64,000 nucleotides of DNA from Sphaerolaimus hirsutus (taxonomy: Eukaryota > Nematoda > Chromadorea > Monhysterida > Sphaerolaimidae): NCBI GenBank assembly GCA_964036195.1, contig OZ038453.1, forward strand, positions 25,072,352 through 25,136,351. Reading direction: 5' to 3'. Position 1 is the first letter of the stretch. The number at the start of each line of letters is the position of its first letter. The notes beneath the pieces are model-generated. The model saw nothing but the letters and a program-made list of their open reading frames with translations. It was not told the origin of the DNA and searched no databases. This document shows, piece by piece, positions 11,261-21,900 of the stretch. Made by a program: the position numbers and the translations under genes.

Positions 11261-12387
11261 GTCGGGGCGGTATTGAAAATCGAAATCGACTTTATACGAC
11301 CCCCCTGACCCGAGATAGGGGGGGTCTATAAAAAGACCCATTTTTCGATTTTTTTCGACGTCGCCCCGAACACGCGAAATTTGAATGTCAATAACTCCGT
11401 CATTTCACGGCCGATTTTGTTCATTTAACTTCTAAAATGAAGAAAAATCTCTGGAGATTCCATTTTTGAGGTCATTTTGGTGATGTACAGTTGCGGTCAT
11501 ATCGATTTGACACAATTTCTGAATGCCAAATTTTAAGCAAATTTTTTTTTTGAACATGCTATCATATACTCTTGGTCGAGAGAAACAACATAAAAAAAAA
11601 TTAAGTCGATATCTCTCTCCGATCAAAAGTTATGGCGCTTCAAACTTTTCCCTCCCATCCACATAATAACCACATGCATGCAAATTCAAAACTCCATATC
11701 TTGGCCATTTCTCAGCCGATTTTCACTGATGGACACTTAAAATGATCAGAATAACATGTAGATATGATTTTTATCTACAGTTTATTTGTATGCATTTTCA
11801 TTATGGCAATTTAATTCAAGAGTTTGCATTATTTTCTTGTATCGGAAATCTGCTGAAATATACGGATAATTTGGTCCTAAAAATGATATCTACATGTTAT
11901 TCTGATCATTTTAAGTGTTCATCAGTGAAAATCGGCTGAGAAATGGCCGAGATATGGAGTTTTGAATTTGCATGCATGTGGTTATTATGTGGATGGGAGG
12001 GAAAAGTTTGAAACGCCATAACTTTTGATCGGAAAGAGATATCGACTTAATTTTTTTTTTATGTTGTTTCTCTCGACCAAGAGTATATGATAGCATGTTC
12101 AAAACAAAAATTTTGCTCAAAATTTGGCATTCATAAATTGTGTCAAATCGATATGACTGCAACTGTACATCACCAAAATGACCTCAAAAATGGAATCTCC
12201 AGAGATTTTTCTTCATTTTAGAAGTTAAATGAACAAAATCGGCCGTGAAATGACGGAGTTATTGACATTCAAATTTCGCGTGTTCGGGGCGACGGCGAAA
12301 AAAATCGAAAAATGGGTCAATCCCCCCTATCTCGGGTCAGGGGGGTCGTATAAAGTCGATTTCGATTTTCAATACCGCCCCGACCTG
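11261..12387. repeat. Giant inverted repeat with ~490-base arms
   Basis: The left arm starts at the gap edge with GTCGGGGCGGTATTGAAAATCG and continues to about 11760. The right arm (about 11895-12387) is its reverse complement and ends CCGCCCCGAC. The central ~130 bases are AT-rich. No transposase is visible. The left arm probably extends into the gap, so true ends and target duplication are unknown. Confidence 0.85.
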
Positions 12388-12509
12388 AAACCTCATTATG
12401 TTAAATTTTCGTCAAATTTCGCCAAGTGGTTGCAAAGTTATAGCCATGCGAACTTTGGCGGACCCTCCCCCCCCCAAAATGCTACCCAGAAAATCCCCTA
12501 TGCCTGTAA

Positions 12510-13072
12510 GACGAGTGAGGAAATAATTATTCCCCCTTGAATAACCCCCCCCCCCCCTTTAAAGATTTGATTAATTTGTTGTACCTTATTTCAACAAAAA
12601 TGGCACATTATTGTGTTTATAAAGCATATTTCTTGAAATGAGTTGATAGAAACATGCTTGAAAATTTTGTCAAAATAATAATTCCCCCTGTTGAATAATT
12701 CCCCCCTCGAATAGTTCCCCCTCAGAAATGTCTGACCGAATAATAATCCCCCAGTATTTTTTCAAGCTTTATGGTATTTGCCCACAATACTGTGATTTGA
12801 TTTGAACTGGTACTATACCTGACATACATAAAAGCACAGAATCTGAAAGAGTTTATGTGTTTAATATGTGTGTTTTTGCCATTGTTGAGCAGTCGATGGA
12901 CATTGACATACCGTTTCCACGAGATCCCCCCACCCCTTGAATTAACCCCCCCCCCCTCGAAATACCCCCAGGTGTTTTTGAGCTGGGGAAAAAATAAACC
13001 CCCCACCCTCAAAATACAGCCAGGTGTTTTTGAGCTGGGGAAAAAATACCCCCCCTCAAAATACCCCGTATT
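12510..13072. repeat. Fragments of TACCGTA-type elements
   Basis: 12510-12770 repeats TTGAATAA(T/C)(C/T)CCCC and resembles 41938-42240. 12911-13072 repeats CTCGAAATACCCCCAGGTGTTTTTGAGCTGGGG. Both lack one clean end. No coding signal. Confidence 0.55.
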
Positions 13073-13329
13073 GAATGATGTACATGATGTATACAATGTA
13101 CATGATGTATATATTGGTCACAGTTTCCATCGCAGCTACACATACATTAGTTTGTGTAGCGATGGGCGTTGATATGTCCAAGTATACCCTACTTGAACAC
13201 GTTGATTACCTGGTTTAGAGTATATAAAAGCGTACTCTTTATAGTCGGCAGACATGATATTATACAGGTTTGGTCCACTTATGTTTCCCTTCGCTGAGCG
13301 TCAATGAAATTCAACATCTTACTGAACAG

Positions 13330-14123
13330 CAGAGTCGTTAAAATACCGGTATTTTTGGAAAGTGTAAGTGTAAGTGTAAATACACTTTCCAAATTTTGAG
13401 TATGGATACGAAAAGTGTAAGGTATTTTAAAAATACCTAGGAAAGTGTACAAAAAAAGTGTAAGTGTAAATTTTTTTTTAGAAACAGCTCTCACTGTTGA
13501 GCATTAGAATACACTACTGTTTTCACCTTTAGATCAATATATTTGTCATTTTTATGCATCATTTCACATTTTACTGCCTTTTATGAAACGTTTCAGACTG
13601 TAGCAAATACTGTAGTGGTATGAAGTTCACTAATAATGGCAGTTTTTCAGTGTTGATATTTACTGATTAAGCAATGCGATACACACTGCTTAAATGCAAG
13701 AATGGACATGCAGCAAATGTCAATGCAAAAGCCAGTTGACTTTGTGTCCAGCTGGTGAATTTCCATTGATCTTGTCCTCTTTACAAAAGTATGATGAAAC
13801 TGTAGAATACCATTGTTTACTGTTCAAAGTTTGGAGATCAAAGGCCAGTTTGTACATTTGCCATATTTTGTACATTCAATGCATAACTGCATGTGTGCAC
13901 TGTGCAGTTATTTTTTGTACATGACCCTATTTTATGCTTTCTCAAAAGCATAAAACAGGGCCATCTGAAAGAAAAAAATACATTTTCTGTACCCGGGTAT
14001 TTTGCTCAGGAAAGTGTAAAAAAAGTGTATGGGTATTTTATGAAAGTGTAAGTGTAAGTGTAAATATAAATACCCATTTACCCGGGTATTTTGGGTAAGT
14101 GTAAATACACTTTCGCAACTCTG
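13330..14123. mobile_element. CAGAGT-ended hAT-like element, word GTAAGTGTAAGTGT
   Basis: The ends are CAGAGTCGTTAAAATACC and TTTCGCAACTCTG. A perfect 8-bp target duplication CTGAACAG flanks it (13322-13329 and 14124-14131). Both arms reiterate AAGTGTAAGTGTAAATACACTTTC. The middle (13500-13960) is ordinary sequence with a short Cys-rich ORF I do not trust. The next 600 bases (14132-14720) hold nothing I can support. Confidence 0.85.
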
Positions 14124-14728
14124 CTGAACAGTGAAGTGTGATACATCTTAAATACGGTAGAAAAACGGTGCACAGTGGGTCGTGAATATGTCAATATGTA
14201 TAGTCGACAGACATATCATTCTACAAAATTGGAAAGTTATATTTTGTTCTTGTAGAGCGAATGAGAAAGGAATTTAGTATAAAAAATATATAAAGATAGT
14301 AAGAAGGAAAATAAAAATGTGCTGTTCTTTACGCACTTGTTTACTCCAATTTTTGTGCCGATAGGTGCTGCAAATTTTTGATTATACATTTACCTACGTT
14401 TAATCTAATTCATATTTAGAAAAGTTACACGCTATCGATTCATTTTGACGAATACTTGTTACGTTCAAAATTTTGAATTCAGAAAACGTTCCCGCTTTGT
14501 ATTTATTCAGATCCAGACGACGCTTGGATGGCATCATGCCAAAAAACTCAACTACACTTTGACGGGGGTTTGAATTGTGCGGGCACAATTGAATAGTTTC
14601 ATTCCGTATATGCGTAAGCACGAGTCACCAAAATAGAGTTCTACGGGATGGATACAGCGTGCATGATTACATATTTTACAATTGTTTGTATTTTATTGGG
14701 AGGAAACATAAATGTGTCTACTCTGTGC

Positions 14729-15307
14729 CAGAGTTGCGAAAGCGTATTTACGCTTACCCGAAATACCCGGGTAAATGGGTATTTATACTTACGCTTACGC
14801 TTTCATAAAATACCCGTACGCTTTATTACGCTTTCCCGGCCAAATTACCTGGGTACTAAAAGCGAAAAAAAGCTTTTCACACAGTACGGTTTTACGCGTT
14901 TGAAAAAGTACCAAAAATACTGCGTACCAAAAGAAGTGACTGTGTGTGTGCAATAATGCACTGTAAAAAGCGGAAATGCCTCTGCCTTAGTGAACTCTGC
15001 CTGCGGCAATGACTAAGTGTTTCTGCCGATGAATTGCCAATGAATTGCCAATGAATTGCCAATGAATTGAATGAATCTAAGGGCAGACTACCAAATGGGG
15101 GTCAAAAAAATTTCGCTGGGAGCTTGATTTTGTAAGAATATCTGAACAAAGACTTGGTTAAAAACAATTTACGCTTACGCTTTTTTTACGCTTTCCCAGG
15201 TATTTTAAGAATACCTTACGCTTTGAGTATCCATACTCAAAATTTGGAAAGTGTATTTACGCTTACGCTTACGCTTTCCAAAAAATAACGGTATTTTAAC
15301 AACTCTG
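14729..15307. mobile_element. CAGAGT-ended hAT-like element, word ACGCTTACGCTT
   Basis: The ends are CAGAGTTGCGAAAGCG and TTTTAACAACTCTG, flanked by a perfect 8-bp duplication CTCTGTGC (14721-14728 and 15308-15315). It is the same scaffold as 13330-14123 in reverse orientation, but every AAGTGT word is AAGCGT. Confidence 0.88.
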
Positions 15308-15339
15308 CTCTGTGCTCGAGTTTGTGTATGTATTTTTAA

Positions 15340-15813
15340 GGTGGTGTTTACAGTCAATGACCATGTGATGACCATGGCTTGATTTTTTAACCACTTTTTG
15401 TGATGATTATGAAATGTTTGACATGTGTGATGGCTTGATCAATAACGATTTGATCAGCCTCATAACCTAGGAAAAACATCAAATGTCAAACATTTCATAA
15501 TCATGACTACTAGATCATATTTTTTTCTTGTCATCACAGGTTGTTGCAGGTTGTCGCCAATATTTGTTCTATGCATCATTGTTAACGAGGCTCCTATAAC
15601 AAATTTCTGTGACAGTCTGTGATGACAGGAAAAAGGTACGATCTAGTGAGCATGATTGTAAAATATGTGGTGTTTGATGTATTTCTTATGTTGTGGGCTG
15701 ATCAAATCTTTATTGATGGAGCATATCAGATGTTTCATTCTCAGCCCATGTTCAAATGTTCAAAAAATAATCATAAAATTGTCATCACACAGTCATTGAC
15801 TGTAAACACCGCC
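15340..15813. mobile_element. PIF/Harbinger-like MITE
   Basis: Inverted ends GGTGGTGTTTACAGTCAATGAC and GTCATTGACTGTAAACACCGCC are flanked by TAA on both sides, the 3-bp target type of PIF/Harbinger. It is non-autonomous. ORFs inside are short. Confidence 0.7.
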
Positions 15814-15958
15814 TAAGGGTGAAACTGACAGGTGTGAGTAAAAGTAAATATGTTTTCAAAACTGCAGTTGACTCCTATAAAAAATAATAACAATTTTGTT
15901 AACCATGTTTATTTATTATTTATTTAACCATGTAAACATTTATGTTGATGGCACTCAC

Positions 15959-18900
15959 TTCCCTGGAAATTAACAAAGAAATTTGGATCACACATTATTT
16001 CATCTTGCACCAATTTTCCACAGAATGGCATATCCAGTTCAGCCACTCCATTATTTTCTGCATAGGAGTGGGAGCTGTTGGGTATTTCAACACAATATTT
16101 CATACTTCTAGCCCCTCCACAGCTGGAGTTATGGCTTGTGGATTCAAGGAGACGACTGCCAGACTTGGCTGGAACACGGTTTACTAACCAGCAATTTTGC
16201 TCATCTTCCCCATCAATGCAATCTGTTATGTCATCACAGGCCCAACTCAATGAGATGCTGCCAGAGTCAAAGCCTTCACAATAGATTTGATTCATCATGT
16301 TTTTGGCTTCCTCTGTGACTCCACTGGGGCAAACCAACTCTTCATTTAAGTCGACACAGTCAGCTGCAGTTGTAGCCAGGCTTGTAGCCCCCTTTTTGGT
16401 GTGTAAATTACAGTGTGAATTTGGAAAAAATACTGTGCTTAAAACACACCATCAATATACTATTATTGACATGCTGGGCATGTCATAAAAAATAGGTAGG
16501 CTAAAACTTAGGTTCGTAATAAATGAGACTGAACAGTATATTTTTGGACATAAATAAGGATATACCTACACTGCACTGCTATGTGCTGAACTGTGTTAAA
16601 TACTGAACTTTTTTCAAAGTATTTGATGTGTATAAGAACTTTTGTGTATATTTATGTAAAATGCTTTTTTTTACTCACACATGAATACAGAAAATGTAAA
16701 ATACTTTTTTGACCCATACTCATGAGTACATGTGAGTAAATTACTTTTTTCCCCAGGAAAATGTAAAATCGGGTATTCTTTCACTGTGAAAATGTAAAAG
16801 CATGTACTTGTCTCCATAGAAGATGTAAAAGTGGGCATTCTTTTCATTAAAAATATGAGAGTAAGTACTTTTTTGCATGTGAGAGCCATTTTTACACTGG
16901 ATGACATAATAGATGTACTTTGTTAGTTTTTATTTAGTATTTATTACGAAAAATGATATGATTTATTCAAGATGTTCTTATTTTAGCAACAAAAAATTGC
17001 GATTTTAGTGACAAAAATACATTTTCTGTACACGTGTACTTTTCAAAAGTACGCGTACAGATGAGTACAGGTACTTTCTTAAAATTAGATGTATATGTAT
17101 TTACAAAGTACTTGAGTATGTATTTTCGAGTAAAAGTAAATACATTTTAACAACTGTTAATACCCAGAGTGTCCGGGTATCCTGGGTAAACGTTAATACT
17201 TTTTTGCAACACTGGAAAATAATCAATAACAAACTGGAACAATTTTGCTCATCTTCCCCATCAATACAATCTAAGAAATTATCACAGTTATAACCCAATG
17301 GGATGCTGCCAGGGCAAAAGCCTTCAAAAAAGAAGTCATCTATCAGGTCAATGGCTGCCTCCGTGACTCCACTGGTGCAAACGAACACTTCCATTTTGTC
17401 GACACATGCAGTTGTGGTTGTAGTCTCAGTTGTGGTTGTAGTTGTGGATGTTGTAGTCGGTGTTGTCGTGGTTGTAGTTGTGGATGTTGTAGTCGGTGTT
17501 GTCCTCGGTGTTGTCGTGGATGTTGTAGTGGATGTTGTGGTGCTTGGTGCTTGCGTTGTGGTCGCTAGAATGTGTACTGTTTTGTTGCAAGATGATAAAG
17601 TACAGATGGGTTGGTACAATCAAAGTGCTGTACCCATGAGTACTTACTCAGGATTACAGGTACTTTTCCCCCCGTGGACAACTTCCCCCCCCCCCCGGAG
17701 TGTGTTGTATTAGCGTTTTGTCCGTGCTGCATTAGCGTTTTGTCGTGTTGCATTAGCGTTATGTCCGCACGGACATAACGCTAATGGAACACACCACGGG
17801 GGGAAGAAGTCCATGGGGGGAAACGTGATGTTAACGCTTACTCAGTACGCAGTTTTATGTGTATTTTAGTGTACCGTATTTCCTCGAAATACCCCCGGGG
17901 GGTTTATTTTTTCAGAGTGAGATTTTTGAGGGGGGTTAAACGAGGGGGGGGGGGTATATCGAGGGGGGGTTATTATTTCGCCAGAAATTTTTTGAAATCC
18001 CAGTACTAAAATGTCGTCTGAAACGTACGAAGAAATCGAAAAATGCAACAAAAATCGCCATTTATAAGACTCTAAAGACATTTATAAGTGTGTAGACAGA
18101 CGTACAAACACTGTTCTCACATAACAGAGTCATCATTTGAACGTGTGTTCTGCATTGCCCGGATGACAAACCGCAGCCTTTGTCATTTACGTTCTCTATA
18201 CACTAAATTTGGGGGGGGGTATTTCGAGGGGGGGGTTTATAAGTTCATAGTGTCCATTTTGAGGGAGGGGGGAGGGTATTTCGAGGGGGGGGGGGGTTTA
18301 TAAGTTCATAGTGTCCATTTTGAGGGGGGTATTTCGAGGGGGGTATTTCGAAGAAATACGGTAAATGTAAATAACCAATATCAACTCTGCTATCCAATTC
18401 CCTGTGGACTGGATAAATGGTGTACACAGCAAAAAATGGATCCGTGAAGCGTGTGGAAGCAACCTGGATGCGCGTGAAGCGGCACACAGCTTCCACACGC
18501 TTCCACCGACATCACGAAAATCTCGGTGAAGTGTCTTCCACACGCTTCACCTAGCTTCACCGCGCGCTTCACATGCATCCAAAATGTGGAAGATCCACAC
18601 GCTTCCCGTACCTACACATGTGTGTGGGAGCGCCATACAAGGAAGCGTGAAGTGCCTTCACACAGATTTTTGCAGATGGAAGAACCGGCATGCTTGGTGA
18701 AGCGTCGGGAAGTGTCGGCGTGATGACACTTCCCGACGCTTCACCGCGCATCCACACACCTATTTTTTGCTGTGAAAGGGACTAACGTTGCAGGCATGAT
18801 GACTCGTATTCCTGCTCAACAACATCCCAAGTAGTGGCTGGTGGCTCGCAGAACCTACAAAATATGTATTTATTGGGAAAAGATATAAGAATGAATATTT

Positions 18901-21900
18901 AACTGAATTGATATAGATAGCCCTGTATTATTAGCCAATATGTTACAGCCCTCTGTAGCAAAAATTGTGCTTTTGAATGTTTATTGACATTATTTTCCCT
19001 GTACCGTATATCCTGGAATAAGACCCTCCCCCCTTGAATAACTCCCCACCCTTTAATAACTCCCCCCTCAAAAGCACTGACGAAAAAATAACTCCCCCTG
19101 GAATAACTCCCCACCCTTGAATAACTCCACCTCTCTGATGAGTGGAGAAAATACTGCAACAAGTGAAAAAAAACGAAATGCAAATGCAGTGTAGTGTGTG
19201 AGACAAAAATAACAAAAGAATGTTAGCCTACAGCAGCGAAAGCAGATACACAGTGCATATTTTACGCAGTGTATACACACATAAGTTTTCCTAAAAGTTA
19301 TGAGGAAAAAATAACTCCCCCCTTGAATAACTCTCCCCCCTTGAATAACTCCCCACCCTTGAATAACTCCCCCCTCAAAAACTCTGACGAAAACATAACT
19401 CCCCGGGGAACTTATTCGAGGATATACGGTATGCAGCATTGCTGATACAGTGTACCATCATATTCTGTGAAGACACAAAAACACAATTTGTATCGTATTT
19501 CCTCGAAATACCCCCCTTGTTTAACCCCCACCCCCTCAAAATTCTCACTCTGAAACAATCACAGTGGAGACAGTGTACAGCAGAAATATATTTTCTTGAC
19601 GTGGCATGGGATTTTAACTTCCACATGCAGCAAGTCATCTCTTACTTTAGAGTCTGCTGACCTGCCCTGCTCTGATATGTGTAGTACCATAGACGAAAAA
19701 AGGTCCAAATTTCTGGCGGTGACAGTGAGTGACAGGCATTTTTGAGGCAGTGACACGAGTATATAATATATATAGGTATATATATGTGTTTAACATATAT
19801 AGCATGTTTTACTTATATATATAGTTCATCATTTGCAGTGACCCATATTCATGTGTTTTTCAAGCAGTTCATAGTTCATCCAACCTGTTTTTATGTAGCC
19901 ATTCATCACACACTTGGGATAAAAAAATTGACTAGCATATCATTCCACTAAAATACACTGCCAAAATATCTAATACTTTCCATACTTGGCCATGCGCCCA
20001 TCAATTCGCCTAACAAAAGCAGTTGCAATCTTATCATTGGGAATATTCATCATTATTTGATTATATTTGTCAATTCACACTCATTTTCGGTGGAATTTTT
20101 CAGTTGCTTATTAATGAAAGCAAACAATCTTGTTTGCTTTCGTTTTTTGCACTTTTCCTCATGCGCCATGTTGTAATCTTGAAAAACAACAACAAATATG
20201 TGTAAAATTATACTTAGAAACAAATAATGGTATATTTGAAGGAAAGAAAGTAGGTATGAATGATCGGTGTTCCAAAATGCTGCAAAATTTTCATTCTCAA
20301 AAATACACTGCTAAAGCTAAGCGAAATGGAAAACACAGTCCCAAAATCTATGTGAAAATGCTTTCGCATCCCGGCCAACGCTAACCTTTCCATGTTTTTA
20401 TGTACACCAAAACAATTTGAATTTTTTTTGCCGCTGCGTGCAAAGAATAGGTCAGCCTGCCGCGTGAATGTTTTTTTATGTGTGCCAAATGCAAATTTGG
20501 CACCCAGGCTTTATTTATGTTTCGATTCAGGATGGAATGTGATCAAAAAATTCTGCGGGGACTGGTTGTAAATTAATGTGGCGGTGATTGTCACCGCGGT
20601 GACATGTTATTTTGTGGCGGTGACATCCGAAAAGCAGGCGGTGACAATCACTGCGTCACCGCCACATTTTTCGTCACTGTGTAGTACAAGTACTTTATTA
20701 CGTAAACCCGGGGCCCTGGTTGTTTTCTAGGTAGTTTAAATATTTTAATAGCTGATTAAACTGTGTATCTCGCATACATATTTGCTTGTCTGTATTCCAT
20801 ATACATACATTATGCATATTAGGTGTATCGTTCTAGGAGTCTTTTAAAACTGTTTGCATGAAAACTTTGCTCAGGTCTGTAAATGTGTATTATTCAACCC
20901 AATGTTATGCCTTTAAATTTGAGTGTATTATTATTACTATTATTTGTTCTCAATTATCTTTAATGTCCGACTAGACTTCAGTTCTTTATCTTTTCTTTCT
21001 GTATTTTTTATTATGCCCTTGACTTATAGAGCCAGCCGTGGTACAAGTGTCAAATAAAATTAAAAATAATCACCCCCGGGGGGGGGGGGGGGTATTTCGA
21101 GGAAATATGGTAGTTTGTGTTCAAGTTCAGTGTTATGGAGTCGATTGTATTTTAGACTCATAGTTGTCAGCCATTTTCTACGCACCCTGGATTCAGTCTG
21201 TATTTGCATTTGCATTTGAAGTGCACTTGGTCAGCAGTTGCCCCCTCCCCATCAAGTGCCTCGAAGGGATCGCAGGAAACATATCCCATTTTTTTAGTTT
21301 CATGCAAATCTGGACATGTCTCGGTACACTTTTTGGAACAGTAGTACCTGGATTAGGTAAATTAGATACAGGTATTTCACTTTTTGGGACATAATTGTCT
21401 TATTAGGGATGGCCCAGGGTTTTTCTTCTAAAAATGGGGTCATTTCTGTCCCATGTCTTACTGAGTAAAAAATATTTACCATTATGTTGCATTATCAGAG
21501 CCTCTTTTTTACAACAAGTAAACACCTTCCCAATCAAGTCCGGCCCTCTATTTTTATTTTCACTTTGTACACCCTATCTCCGGTCGTGGGAGGGGTGGAA
21601 ACCTAATACTTGTGGGGTATATAGGTGCAACCCCCCACTACCCCTCATGAATAAATGGGGCAGCGGTGTCTCATTTTAGAGGGGGTTGCCATATAAACAC
21701 CTTCCCGATCAAGTCCGGCCGCCTATTTTTTTTTTCACTTAGCAGGCCATATCTCCGGTTGCGGGAGGGGTGGAAAACTAAAACTTGGGTGGTATATAGG
21801 CGCAACCCCCCACTACCCCGCATGAATAAATGGGGCAGCGGCGACTCACTATAGAGGGGGTCGCCATATACATGCAAAAAATTTGCAGCGTTTTCACTGT

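Noticed and set aside
10903-11341. ORFs across 10.9-11.3 kb
   Set aside because: They run through 200 Ns.
13694-13924. Short Cys-rich plus-strand ORF (TCSKCQCKSQ)
   Set aside because: It sits in the core of a transposon, has no splice context, and turns hydrophobic and low-quality after 30 residues.
14400-14621. Minus-strand 73-residue ORF
   Set aside because: Composition is protein-like, but there is no family match, no splice context and no repeat evidence; left unannotated.
17303-17713. Plus-strand Val-rich ORF
   Set aside because: It is the antisense of the Thr-rich linker in the LDLa-B exon.
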